Assembly: GCA_963930655.1 (NCBI GenBank)
Contig: OZ005606.1
Coordinates: 17,834,001-17,898,000, forward strand
Origin: Myrica gale
Taxonomy: Eukaryota > Streptophyta > Magnoliopsida > Fagales > Myricaceae
DNA: 64,000 bases
Reading direction: 5' to 3'
In this document: one piece after another, positions 34,484-47,733 of the stretch
Numbering within the stretch: position 1 is the first letter of the stretch
Layout of the letters: every line of letters starts with the position of its first letter
Translations under genes and position numbers: made by a program
The notes under the pieces: generated by a model
What the model was told of the DNA's origin: nothing
What the model saw: only the letters and a program-made list of their open reading frames with translations
The model's database searches: none

Positions 34484-35530
34484 TTAAGCTAAATGAAATC
34501 TCATTCCTATCTCTTGTCGAATAAAACAAAATCTATCCTCATTAAGGGGTTTTGTGAAAATATCCGCCAATTGAAGGTCGGTATTTACAAACTCAAGAAC
34601 TATATCCCCTCTTTGAGCATGATCACGAATACAATGATCTTTTATCTCAATGTGTTTTGTCCTAGAGTGCTGAATAGGATTTTTTGTAAGGTTTATAGCA
34701 CTAGTGTTGTCACATTTTATTGGGATGAGAGAGTAATGAAGATTAAAATCTTCTAGTTGTTGTTTCATCCATAAAACTTGTGCACAACAATTGCTCACAG
34801 CAATATACTCGGCTTCCGTAATTGATAGAGCCTACGGAGTTTTGTTTCTTGCAACACCAAGAGACTAGTGAGGGGCCAAGAAATTGGCAAGCACCACTAG
34901 TACTGTTTCTATCAATTTTGCATCCAGCATAGTCCGCATCCTAGTATCCTAGTAAATTAAATTCAATACTCTTAGATAAAACAATCCTAGATTTTGAGTT
35001 CCAACAAGATATCTAAAAATTCGTTTAACTGAAATAAGATGAGATTCCTTAGGACATGATTGATATCTAGCACACATACAAATACTAAACATTATATCTG
35101 GCCTACTAGCGGTAAGATAGAGTAAGGATCCAATCATACCTCGGTATTTGGTTTGGTCCACAGTCTTACCATTTTCATCTTTTTCTATCTTTGTTGATGG
35201 ACTCATAGGTGTGCTAATTGGTTTTGAACTCTCCATAGAGAAACGCTTGAGAAGATCTTTTGTATACTTTGCTTGGTTGATGAAGATCCCTTCATTGTTT
35301 TGTTTGATTTGAAGTCCAAGGAAATAGTTCAATTCCCCCATGAGACTCATCTCAAATTCACCTTGCATTACTTGTGAAAACTCTTGACACAAGAGTTCAT
35401 TAGTTGATCCAAAAATGATATCATCAACATAAATTTGAGAAATCAAAAAATCATCGTCTTTTTCTTTGGTAAAAATGGTAGTATCAATTTTGCCTCTTGA
35501 AAGACCATTTTCTATAAGGAATGAACTCAA
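34484..35530 (-). pseudogene. Sirevirus reverse transcriptase (distal part) and RNase H fossil
   Basis: The stretch 34949-35530 has LISQIYVDDIIFGSTN followed by GELNYFLGLQIKQ and the RYRGMIGSLLYLTASRPDI-like tail. The stretch 34484-34798 has RNase H with IKCDNTSAINLTKNPIQHSR and HIEIKDHCIRDH. It is the distal part of pol and is separated from the rest by the solo LTR at 35555-39391. The copy is broken. Confidence 0.9.
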
Positions 35531-35554
35531 CCTTTCGTACCACGCCGTGGTGCT

Positions 35555-38500
35555 TGTGAGACCCCATATTTTATTTCTGCTACTTTCTATGTATTTGTTT
35601 TTAATTTAACTCAAGGGGTCATATTTTTGGCCAATGTATGACTTAACTTTAATACTTATGGTATTTCATTTTAATTTTCTTTAAAGAATTTCACTATTTT
35701 TGTGAAAGTTTATTAGTGCAAGTCTATTATTATTATTTTTCTTAAGAGCCGAATTTTTCAAGGTAGATTTCTTTTATGAATTTATTATTCCATTGCTTAT
35801 AATTATGCCACCATGATTTATTAAGTTAAATATATGAAGAGAATTTTATTTCGCATTGCCGAAATTCTCTAAGTGGAAATCATTGTATAATAATCTATAG
35901 TTATGAAATTTATGTTGAGCATATAGATTGTTTTGTGTCTTTGATTAGGTAACCTTAATCACCATTAGGTAGTTTTAAGTATTATTGGAAGAATTAAGTG
36001 ATAAGTGATAAGTTTATAGGATAGCTTGATAAAGAAATAAAAGATAAGTTAATGTGTTTATCATAGTGATAAGCTATTGTATTTATCATAAAGATAAGTT
36101 AGTGTGCTTATTAAGGAAAAATGTTAGTGAGCTTATAATAGTGATAAGCTAATGTATTTATAAAGGAGATAAGCTAATGTGTTTATAAAGATAAGTTGAT
36201 ATGTTTGTTGGTGATAAGCTAATGTACATATATTAGAGATAAGTCAATTTGCCTATGTGATAAGTGATAGATGAGAGGAAAAGAAAAAAAAAAGAAATAA
36301 ATCAGTGGCAAGAGAGGGGTTTACGTGATAGGCAAGAAGAGGAAGTTGAAGTTACTTTTGGGTGAATCACATGAATGGCTTAAGGAGACAAGGAATTGAG
36401 TGCAAAAAAATGAGAAACAAAAAGGAAGAGTGAAGAATCACGTGAAAGAGAGAAAGGGAGAAAGAGAGAAAAGACAAGGAAGGTGTAGGCTGAAAAGTAA
36501 GGGTAGGGAAGAAGAATCACGTGAAAGAGAAAGAGAAAAACCAAAGAAAAATAAGGCAAGAGGAGACAAAGCATTTAATTGACCGGTCACACCAACAAGA
36601 CTTTAACCCCCCCCCATTTGGACGTGTAGTTCAACTTGCCTCTCTACATTTCAGGCCTCACTCATTCACACACCTTCACTTCCTCATTTGGTTGCACAAA
36701 AGTTTACCTAAAAGAGTTTGGCCGAGAGAGGGAGAGAAGAGAAGGAGGAACCGAATAGGGTGAGAAGAAATCCTTTTCAAGTCAAGGTAAGGTAGATTCG
36801 GTCCTTTTAGCATTCTGTTCTCTATGAGTTCTTTTCATTCTTTAAACTCTTACTATGGATGTCTTCACATAGGTTTTCTTTAGCCATCTTTTGGGTCCAG
36901 CCGAAATCCTAAGGTAAGGTGCTCTTAACTTAGAGATTTGTGGCATGAAAGTTAGGTGTTTGCCATGTTCTTGGTTCCTATTTTTGTGTACTTGTTGATG
37001 GAGGTTTTGTGAACTGATTTATTGAGATGTTGTTGATGGAGGAAGGGATTGAAGGCCACGATTTTGGGCTATGTTGAAGGAAGGGGTGATTTGGGTTTTT
37101 GATGTTGGATATTAGCATGCATGTAGGTTGGTTGAGGGTTGAATCTTGTGATTGTTTGATTTAAGTTAGTTGCTGTAAATTATTATGATTTGAGGTTGAA
37201 TAATAATGTTTTAAGCTACTGATTTGGGTTGTTTAAGCTTGAGAAACATGTTGGATGATGATCTTGTGATATTAGACTAAATGCATGTGAAGATGAGATA
37301 TGGTAGCTTAAGTTTCGGCCCTTTGAATGTTATGACAATTATGCTTGGCCGAATGGTTTTTCTTACAAGATCTTGGATATATTTTTGATTAGCACATCTT
37401 AGGTTGTGAACTTGATTGCTGGAGGAAGGGATTACATGTTTGGATGTGAAGTAGATTGCATGCATGTGATTGTTGGTGGCCGAATAGCTTAAAATTGAAA
37501 AACTAGGTTGATGGCCGAATGGTTTGGAATTAGAAAACCCTATGTTTGATGCTAAGTTAGGTCTAATCTTGCATGCAATTAGAGATCACTAATAAGGGCA
37601 AGATTTGAGGTCCATTAATGGTGTAAAGGAAGGCTTATGGTTACACCAATGGTGAAAATCTTAGCATACATCATTTGGAAATTTGCATTAGGCATTGCAT
37701 GTTTTGGCAGAGTACATTATGTGCAAAATAAAGTGGAAACTTGATGTTGTAAGTGCTAAGTTAAGATGGAAAGAAACCCTAGTTAATATAAGAATAGCAA
37801 ATGAGATTTATGATACAAGTATACATGTTAAATGCTTATGGCCGAATAGAGGAAGATGCTAAAAGAGAGTTCTATTGTGAAATGTAAACTTAAGAATCTA
37901 ATGTTAAGAAAAGAGCCACGGGTGGAGGGAAGATGGAGATAATGACCATGGATTAGCCATAATTAGGGCTTTGGTCAGTGGCCTAACTTAAGGGATTAAT
38001 GCAAGTGAAGTAGATCAGCAAGTCTATAGAGGAAGAAAGAGGTTAAGTTGGTGGAATTTGATGGGCAATAGGTTTGATAAGTTAAGAGCAAGGAAATAGA
38101 GTTAGACACCTCACTAGTTGTTGTTTTGGGCTTAGGATCCTATTACATTATGTTGATTTCTTTTCTTGAAGTGTTTTATGAAAGTTTACTAAAATATGTA
38201 TCCTTGGTAAAACCGAAACTATATTTTCTTCAAGTGTAAAATATGTTTTACATCCTTCGAAAACAAAATAGTATTTTCAAGATATGTATCCTTGGTAAAA
38301 CCGAAACAATATTAAGTGTTTCTTTGAGTGTTTATATGATTAAATTCTTAAGTATCTAAGTGAGTAATTGAATCGCTTGTAGGCGAAACACCGTCTCATT
38401 ATCAAGAGAAGCAATGTAAGTGGATTGTAAGTATAAACTTACATTTTTGCAAAACTGGAATGATACGCTGCATAGTTTCATGAACAAGCATGACATCATA

Positions 38501-39391
38501 AGCAAGTATGTCATGGCACGAGCATTGCATGATTTTTCTAAAGATATCTTTATGCAATGCCATATGAGAAGTTTTATGATAAGACAAGTCAAGTTAAGGG
38601 CTCTGGTCGGTACCGTACCATCAAGATGGACTCCCATACCGAAGGGCGAATGCGAGAAGGTTGGGTGAATCCTAAGAGGTAGTGCAACCACACTGAAGGA
38701 CATATGTGAGAAAGTGTGGACCTCCAAGGGTCGTGTTTAGCCATCAGGTCTGGGGCCTCTTCAAGGGCTAGCTCAACCAAATGAAATGTCCCCAAGGGTA
38801 AGGGAGACGGTTCCGATGGGAGCACACAACCTTGACACTAGGGGTTAAAAGGAGCGTAAGTAGCCCACAAGTCAAGAATGAATTATTTTTTTAAGGACCA
38901 TGGGTCAAATTCAAGAACAAGAACAAGTTTTAAGATCAAGAGCATGTGCATAACCATGAATCATGCATGGGCATCATGATTTACAAATTCTCATGATATT
39001 CAAGTTCAAGTTTTAAGATCATGTTTTTAAGTTAAGTTTTCCCTTACTAAGTCTTTTTTACTCACGTTTTCAAAACTGTATCATTTCAGATGCCTCAGGT
39101 GAAGGAAGTCAGGAGGACTATCTGACTTAGAGAGAAGACATCTATGTATTTTGTTGGAGTGACGGTTGACCGTTGTGGTCCGTCACTAGATTATGTGAAC
39201 CTTTGTGTTATGTAATTAAGTTATCAAACCTCTTTTAAGATATATTATATATGGTTAGTCATGAGCTTGACCCGTCTCTCTCTCGATCATATTTTCTTTC
39301 CGCAGTATGTATAAGGAAGCTCGATGGAGTTAACCTTTGGGGTTGCTCGCGGCTGTCACTTTCCTTGCAGGATAGCGTTCGGTGCGTGACA
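35555..39391 (+). repeat. Very long solo LTR A (3837 bp) with 5-bp target duplication
   Basis: It runs from TGTGAGACCCC to GGTGCGTGACA, flanked by GTGCT at 35550-35554 and 39392-39396. There is no gag, pol or internal copy of the start motif, so it is read as a solo LTR, or possibly a coding-free element. It contains a degenerate GATAAGCTAATGTGTTTAT repeat zone (about 36000-36260), several GGCCGAAT motifs (37300-37850), and a block near the 3' end (38590-38880) shared with LTR B. The length suggests Ogre/Tat-type gypsy LTRs. Confidence 0.85.
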
Positions 39392-39975
39392 GTGCTTGTT
39401 TCAAACCATAAAGTGCTTTTGTGAGCTTATACACATGTTTAGGAAGATTTTCATCTTCAAAACCTGGTGGTTGTTCAACATATACTTCCTCAGAGAGAAA
39501 TCCATTTAAAAATGCACTTTTTACATCCATTTGAAAGAGTTTAAAATCTTTGAAACAAGCAAAAGCAAGTAACATTCGGATTGATTCTAAACGGGCAACG
39601 GGTGTAAAAGTTTCATCAAAATCTATTCCTTCTTCTTGATTATACCCTTGGGCTACTAATCTTGCTTTGTTCCTTACAACTTTTCTGGATTCATCTATTT
39701 TGTTTCTGAAAACCCATTTTGTACCAATGATAGGATAATCCTTTGGTCTAGGAGCTAGATGCCATACATGGTTTTTCTCAAATTGTTTTAGTTCATCTTC
39801 CATGGCATGGATCCAACTTTCATCACCTTTTGCCTCAAAAAAGTTTTTAGGCTCAAGTAGTGAAAGTAAAGCAAAATTATTAGATTGATTTAAGGATGAG
39901 CGAGTGCTTACCCCTTTTTCTACATTACCAATGATTTGATGAGGATGATGATTTTTGATGTATTTCCATGATTTC
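39330..39975 (-). pseudogene. Sirevirus reverse transcriptase (proximal part) fossil
   Basis: Motifs include [51 protein letters not shown] and [20 protein letters not shown], then KALYGLKQA just before the LTR A boundary. It lies between the two solo LTR insertions. The first 60 or so bases of the interval belong to LTR A. Confidence 0.9.
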
Positions 39976-42900
39976 TGTGAGACCCCGAAAAATCAGTACG
40001 TACTCCGTTGTAAGCTTAAGGATTCAGTGATTTGTTTTGAATTAATGGAGTCCATGGTGTGATCTAAATTTAATGAGCATTATGGAATATCAATGGATGA
40101 GGTCTACATTTTAAGGTAGCCAATTTAAGTTGTTAGATTAAATGTATTTCTTTTCTATATCCTTGATTAATTTTTGAAGGATTATGTTATGGACCATATT
40201 ATTGGGCTATTAAGGTTTAAATGGTTGGACTTAAAGCCTAAAAGAATGGGCTGAAAATGGACAGCCCAAGCTTGGCCGAAAATTAGGAATGATGGGCCTT
40301 GAAATTTAATCAAGTGGGCTGCCCAATTACACGTGATGATGGGCCCTTGAAGTTGTGATATTGGGCTGCTATAAGGCTTAGAAGTATTAGGTGGATATTG
40401 GGCCTTTAAATGTATGCAATTGGGCTACCATGAAGCAAGAAATTGGGCCATAATATTCATGCTAATGGGCTGCCATTGAATGGTTATTGGGCTTTAAGGA
40501 TTTAGGTTATTGGGCCTTAGCCTTTAGGCTTGTGAAATGGACTTGAGACTTGTGATATTGGGCCTTAGACAAATATTATTGGGCTGCCAAGGTCTTATGT
40601 GATTGAAATGTTAGTGGGCCTAACTTTAAAGATTTATGTTATTAGGCCTAGCTTTAAAGATTGGTGTTATTGGGCCCTATTCTTTAAACTTGTGAATTGG
40701 ATTTGAGATTTAGCCTAATGGGCCTTGAATTATGATGTTAGATTAGCAAGCCCATTAAGTAACCATGAACCCATTTAGTTGGATTTCAACTAAGTGAACT
40801 AGACTAGTTCTAAACCAAGGGAGACAAGGGGACATGAAGTGACAAAGGGCTGAAAAGTTAAAGAAGAGTGAAGAGACACTACTTGGCCGAATATTATGGC
40901 CAAGTTCACACTCTTTGTCTTCACTTGTGACATTTCACGTCTATCACCCTTCTTCCATTTCATTTGTGTTGCTTTAGTCGACCAACACAAAGGGGAGAAG
41001 AGAGAACCAAGCCAAAAAGAGTGGAGAGAAACCGAAGGATGAAAAGAGAGAACCAAGGGAGAAATCCAAAGTTTTGAACCATGAAGTGAGGTTTTGAGCT
41101 TGAACCAAGAGGGAACTTGTGTGAGAGGAAGGAGAAGAAGGAAGAAGAAGAAGGAGGTAAAGAAAAGGAGAGGTCTTGCAAGGAAAAAAAAAGGAAGGGA
41201 AAGCAAGGAGACAACAAGGTAAGTCTGGATCTCCCCATTTCCTTGTTGGCTGAATTTCATGTAGTGGGATCTTGGATTTTTATGCTGTATGTTGCTAGAT
41301 CTTGAAGTTATTTCATGATTTATGGATCCTAGGTTGTGAAGTAGGTTGCTGGAGGAAGAGATTTATATTGAAGATGAAGATTTGACATGTATGCATGAGA
41401 GTTGGAAAATGTTAAGAATAGATTTTCATGAGAGTTTTGCTTGGCCGAATGTCTATTTTAGTTAGATCTGGAGTTTAATCAACCCATAGAGTATAATGTG
41501 AACTTGGAATTGAAAATGCATGCTTAAGATCCTATCTTGATTGTTAGAAAATGCAAAGAAGGTAAATACATGTTAGGAAAGTTTAGATCTAAACTCACAC
41601 TATACTTGGCCGGTTGTAAGTTGGATTTTTTCCTTAGATCTATTGCTTTTGAGGTTCATAAGTGTTAGGTCCAGTTATGGTTGTTGTACATGGAGAGAAT
41701 GGATTAAATATACATGAATTTAAATGGAAAAAATGTGATATAAATGGATATTGGCCGAATGCCTTGTTCTTGCAACTCTTGAGTTTTAGAATACTCTTAG
41801 GTTGTAATGTGATGTTGGATCTGAACTTGTATGCATAAGAACATGAATTGGTTGTTGGAAAGTGCAATGGAAATGGATAATGCATGTAAGAGGAGTTTCG
41901 GATGTAGTTATACAATGTTAGGCCGAAATGCATGCTATGTGTAAAATATCTTGGGAATGATTAAAGTATGGATCTTGTAGGCTGATTTGCTAGGTAGATT
42001 GTGCACATAAGCCATGGGATTGACTAAGCTTGAAGAGAAAAGAATGCATGTGATAAGAGAATGAAAATGCATGTTAATGTTATGCATGTTGGTGTTGGCC
42101 GAATAGGGTATTGCATGAAACCTTATGTTTGTGCCATGAATTATAGGATCTAGGTTGTGAATATGATAATGGAGGATGGGGTCACAATTGGAGATGAAGT
42201 CTTGTACAATAAATGTTTTAAATTGAAGCATGGCCGAATGATTTAGTGAAGAAACCCTAATGACCAATGGATTAGCAAATAAGTGATGCAATCGCATGTG
42301 ATGCATGAGTGAAATTTAGGTCATGGCCAAATAGGTAAGAGAAAGGAAACCTAATGGTAAGTAAATGCTAAATGAAAATACACTGATATGTCGTGGATGT
42401 AAGGTTAGAATATGACCGAATGAATTAGAGGTTAAGAGCCTAAGTTCGATTGTAAAAGACTACATGTATGTGAGAGAGAACAAAGATAAGAAAGCTTAAA
42501 GGGCTCGGATTAAAATTGATCTTATGAGGAGAAAATGTACCCTAATCAAGGTTAATGTCTCTGATTGATAAAGGTTTAATATCCAAGCCAAGGGTTGTTA
42601 ATGATTAAGGTTAGTGATTTATTCAGGTAAAGATTTAACCGAATACAGGAAATAAAAGAGAGACTTATGTTTAATCCTAAATCCGTGAGTTGTTGGTTAG
42701 AACCCTAATCGAGAATAGAAATATATTGTAATAGAGTTAATAATTAAATAACCTAAATTTTGTATATTAGTTAAAGAAGATTAAATAAAATGTTTAATGA
42801 TTTAAAAGATTATATTAATATATATATATATATATATACGATATCCAGAAAGATATAATATAGTTGCTATTCGGAAACGTTCCGATGAATGGAAGGTAAG

Positions 42901-44525
42901 AAGTCAAGTGATGAACGGGAAGTTCGAGATGGATTGAGAAATATCCGGCAACTATATTATACGATTAAATTAAGTAATGCGTTGAATTATCGCTACTTGT
43001 CCTTAGTGGACTTCAAGATAGGACTGTCGGGTAATTCGTAGGACCGACACGTACCGATATGGTTTCATCTATACGCAGTACATTGAAAGATTGAACTTAT
43101 TCCTTGTAGGCGAGGAGCCTAGTGAGCAAAGGAGAATTTGCGAGGAGTACTGTAAGTGAATCTTACCCCTTTTGGAAAACTGGAATGATACACTGCATGT
43201 TTTATTGTGCATGGCAAAATGTTTTTAATATATATGTAATGTATTGCATGGAGAATGTTTCAAGTACGCATGATGTTTCGAACATGTCATCATGATCATT
43301 TGCATGAACGCATGAGAGACGTTTTGATGCAAATGAAATTACGATGTTTTCAAGAGTGGCATGGCATGTTCATTGCATAGAAAACATGAAAAGTTGTTTT
43401 ATGCAAATGAAAGAGAATTTATGTTATGATTAAGCCCGGAGGCTTTGGTTGAACACGTACTAAGTTAAGTGAGGTTCGACATCCATGCCGAGGGACGTTG
43501 TTCGTGAAGGATGGATGAATGGACGCCCATACCGAGGGACGTTGTTCGTTAAGGATGGGTTAGTCCGTGAGGTATGTGCAACCACACTGAAGGACAATGA
43601 GAAGGTGTGGGCCTCCAAGGGTCGTGTCTAGCCATCAGGCCTGGGGCAACTACGGGCTAGCTCGACCAGATGTAAGATTTCCAAGAGAATTCGGGGACGG
43701 TTCCGAAGGGAACGCACAACCCTGACTTCAGGGGTCAAATGGAGCGAGCCCACAAGTAAAAGATACGAAATGGTTGTGAAAAGGCCAACAGTGGCACAAG
43801 TATGAAATGAATGATTTTCAAGGGCCAAGGGCCAATTTTATAAGCAAGAATGAAAGAAAGATTTTCAAGGGCCTGGGGCCAATTCCGAGATTTGAAATGC
43901 ATTTGAAAAGGCCAAGAATGACAAGAGATTTTATTGCATGGCATGTGCATCACGGAGCATGCATATGCATCATGGTTTTTATGCACTAACTCATGATTTA
44001 CAGTTTTGCATTTCTTATCTTATCGCTACAGTGTGTTGAAGTAAGTATGCTTTTAAAGCTATGTTTTATTAAAGTTCATGTTTCAACTGTTGTTCCTTAC
44101 TGAGTCTTTCGACTCATAGTTTTTAAATCGTATCATTCCAGATCCACAAGATAACTGGGGAGCAGAGGAGTATCTCACGTAGAAATCCTGGAAGTTTGGG
44201 GATTGGAGCCGGAGTTGGTGAACTCCGAGGTAGCACTTGGGAGTGCTGGTTTTGATCAAGTGGCAGTATGTTGCCCTAGTACGTTTTGTATAAGTTGCGA
44301 ACAAGGTGCAATGTATAGACTTTTATGAATTATGATGTGTATACCGAGAGGTTATGATCATTGGGCTTGTATCTCAGCCAACATGTGGATCCTGAGTGAG
44401 CCATCCTATGTGTATACAAAAAAAAAAAAATTTCCGCTGTAAGAGTTAGTGTAAACGCTAGAGTGTTCCCGGGGAATGCTCGCGGCTGTCACGGTCTCTG
44501 AGGGATGGCGTTCGGGGCGTGACAA
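39976..44525 (+). repeat. Very long solo LTR B (4550 bp) with 5-bp target duplication
   Basis: It runs from TGTGAGACCCCG to GGGGCGTGACA, flanked by ATTTC at 39971-39975 and 44526-44530. It is the same broad family as LTR A, sharing both termini and the block at 43440-43760, but is quite diverged from it. It contains a (TA)n tract (42814-42838) and many GGCCGAAT motifs (40260-42420). No coding region is seen. Confidence 0.85.
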
Positions 44526-44529
44526 TTTC

Positions 44530-45990
44530 GGTAGATCATCTTTATCTTGTTGAGACCCCTCTTGAATATTTTGAGGTTCTTGCTCTTTCTCAAGAGTGTC
44601 TTCTTTGTCCATGTCAATTGTAAGCTTTTCAACTTCTTTATTTAGATCTATAATATCCTCATCATCTTTTCTCACAAGTATGTCAGATTCATCAAAAGCA
44701 ACATGAATAGATTCTTCTACAACTAAGGTACGTTTATTGAAAACACGAAATGCTTTACTAGAAGTTGAGTACCCAAGAAATCTACTTGTATCCGCCTTGG
44801 CATCAAACTTACCCAAATTGTCTTTGTTGTTGTTGAGTAAAAAACACTTGCAATCAAAGACATGGAAGTAGCCAACATTGGGTTTTCTTTTATTTCATAG
44901 CTCATAAGGGATTTTCTTGAGAATAGGTCTAATCATGCAACGATTCATAACATAACATAACAACTTGTGCTAACGGCCTTAGCCCAGAAATAGTTAGGCA
45001 AGTTGCTTTCACATAGCAAGGTTCTAGCCATTTCTTCAAGAGTCCTATTCTTCCTCTCTACAACACCATTTTGTTGAGGAGTTCTAGGAGCCGAGAAGTT
45101 GTGGTTAATACCATTTTCACTACAAAATTTTTCAAAGGATGAATTTTCAAATTCTTTTCCATGATCACTCCTTATGCTAGAAATAGCAAAACCTTTTTCA
45201 TTTTGAATTATCTTGCTAAGTTTTTCAAAGGCATTAAAAGCTTCAGCTTTATGAGCTAGAAATATAACCCATGTGAATCTATTAAAGTCATCAACTACAA
45301 CAAAACCATAACGTTTTCCACCCAAACTTAATGTTCGGGTAGGGCCAAATAAATCCATGTGTAGAAGTTGTAGTGGTCTTGAAGTGGACACAACATTTTT
45401 AGGCTTAAAAGAGGTTTTGATTTGTTTACCCTTTTGACAAGCCTCACAAATTTTATTCTTTTCAAAAATAAGTTTAGGCAAACCGAAAACTAAATCATTT
45501 TTGGCCAATTTTGAAATCAAGTCCATACTTGCATGAGCAAGTCTTCTATGCCACAACCAACTATCCTTATCATTTAGAGCTGAAAGACATTTTATGTTTT
45601 CTGAAGAGATGCTCTCAAAAAGAACCGTACACACATTTTCAAATCTATGCCTAACAAACAAGACTTTCTTGCTTTCTATGTTTTCAACAAGACACATGAT
45701 GATTCAAAGATGACTCGGTTTCCTTTATCACATAATTGACTTATACTTAGAAGATTGTGTTTTAACCCATCAACAAGAAGCACATTTTCGATTATGGGAT
45801 TAGGATACATACTAATACTACTAATGCCAAGTATTTTCCCTTTGCCGTTATCACCAAAGCTAACTGAACCCTTTTCATTGAGACAAAGAGAGCTGAACCA
45901 ACTCTTGTCTTCAGTCATGTGCTTGGAACATCCACTATCAAGAACCCAATGTTCCTTTGTATTTTTGGACTTCAAGCACACCTGCAAAAA
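44530..45990 (-). pseudogene. Sirevirus protease and integrase fossil
   Basis: The protease-region motif WVLDSGCSKHMT lies near 45935. GAG-pre-integrase sequence (DSWLWHRRLAHASMDLISKL) lies near 45530. The integrase core carries LLHMDLFGP near 45360, RSDHGKEFEN near 45160 and SAPRTPQQNGVVERKNRTLE near 45070. This is the copia order, with integrase before reverse transcriptase. LTR B cuts pol just downstream. The copy is broken. Confidence 0.92.
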
Positions 45991-46059
45991 GAATTAATTT
46001 TTGATCTTTGGTACCCAAATCTTGTTGGGTCCTTTGGTGTTAGAATCAAATTATTTCAC

Positions 46060-47733
46060 CTTATCTTTTTGAATCCAAACAAATTTGATTCCTTGAGTAG
46101 TTTTCTTTCTTGTTGGACAATCATGTGAAATGTGTCCATTTTTCCCACAAAAGTTGCACATAACAAATGATGGAGAAGACTTTGTAATCATGTAGGAATA
46201 GGATTTTTATTTTTGAAAGAATTGTATCCAATGCCACTTTTGTTAAAGCAACATCTTTGTGAGCCAAGAAGAATTTCAAGGTTTTTCTTTCCTTGAGTAA
46301 ATCTAGCAATATCTTGAGTAAGAGACTCAACTTTTTCTTTCAAACAATTGTTTTCTAATTTTAAGTCAATTAATTCTTCATGTATAACATTTGTCATTTC
46401 TTTTGTGACTTTTGGAAGATTCACTTTAAGAGAAACAACTTGATATTTTAAGGAATCAGTTTCTTGAATAAGCAATTCATGGTTCTTTTTTAGACAACAA
46501 TACTTTGAAAAAATGTTTTTTAGTTCAATGTATTATTGTTCATTAAAAGCTTCTTGCAAATCATCAAAAGAGAATGAAGAAGTTGAAGATTCTTGTACCT
46601 CTTCGTCATCATCCTTTGCCATAAAGCACAGATTTGCCACTTATTCAACATCACTTTCACTATCACTATCATCGGATTCTCCCCATGCAGCCAAGAAGGC
46701 TTTCTTCTTGTCTTTGAAATTCTTGGATTTTTTGTGGATTTCAAGGTTGGGACAATCTGTCTTTATGTGACCCGTTTTTTGCATCCAAAGCAGATAATCT
46801 TATTTTTCTTGCTACTATCCCCTTTGTGGTTTATCTTTCTTTGAAATCTTCTATCTCCTTGTTTCTTCCGAAAGAACTTTTTAAACTTCTTGGTGAATAA
46901 TGTCATTTCTTCTTCGTCTTCGGAAGACACATCACTACTGGAGCATGAGGCTTTTAGGTCAATTCCTCTTTTTCCTTTGCCTTCTTCCTCTTCTTTCTTT
47001 GTTCGGTTCATCTCATGTGTCTTGAGGGAACCCATGAGTTCATCTAATGAGAGCTTGGTCAAGTCTTTAGCCTCTTGAAAAATTCTTAGGTTCCGAAGCT
47101 TTAGGTAGGCACCTAAGAATTTTTATCACCATTTCAACGTTAGTATATTCTTTATCAAGAGATTTAAGACCATTCACAACATCAGTAAAACGCATAAACA
47201 TGGATGGGATAGATTCATCGGATTTCATTCTAAAGAGCTCGTAATTTTGTACAAGCATGCTTATTTTAGATTCAGTTACTTGGCTTGTACCTTCATGAGT
47301 TACTTGAAGTTTATCCCAAATTTGCTTTGCAGTCTCACAACCGGAAATTCGATTAAACTCATTTGAATCTAAAGCACAATATAAAAACATTCATAGCTTT
47401 TTAGTTCAAAGACATGAGTTTCAAATCATCATCATCAAAATCCTTTTCATCCTTCAATATACCTTCCTTGTTTCTAGGAAATCTAGGGTCATTTGAAATT
47501 ATTCTCCATACATCGTAATCTATGGTTTGAATATAGATTCTCATTCTAGCTTTCCAATAATTATAACAAGTTCCATTGAAGAGAGGTGGTCTATTTGTGG
47601 ATTGACCTTCAGTTAAAGAGGTACTAACAATGGTTGTCATTAAAAGAGTTGAAACCTCAGCTCTGATACCAATTGAAAGACTATGTAGCAACCCAACAGG
47701 GGGGGTCAATTGGGTTTTAATAAATTTTAACAA
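46060..47733 (-). pseudogene. Sirevirus gag fossil
   Basis: The capsid start RPPLFNGTCYNYWKARMRIY lies near 47580, and capsid sequence with CETAKQIWDKLQVTHEGTSQ lies near 47320. A zinc knuckle beginning KIICFGC lies near 46790. An acidic/coiled-coil stretch follows (46188-46475), with a second Cys/His-rich motif near 46130-46160. Long gag C-termini with coiled coils are usual in Sireviruses. The copy is broken. Confidence 0.88.
47660..47671 (-). promoter_or_regulatory. Primer-binding site of the Sirevirus-like element
   Basis: Minus strand reads TGGTATCAGAGC, matching the 3' end of initiator tRNA-Met. It lies two bases inside the LTR that starts at 47674. Confidence 0.92.

Noticed and set aside
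36400-36763. Lys/Glu/Arg-rich open frames as a host gene
   Set aside because: They lie inside a solo LTR, have biased purine-rich composition and no domain; probably leader sequence.
40799-41305. Phe/Leu/Ser-rich minus-strand frames as membrane proteins
   Set aside because: They are the complement of a purine-rich leader stretch in LTR B.
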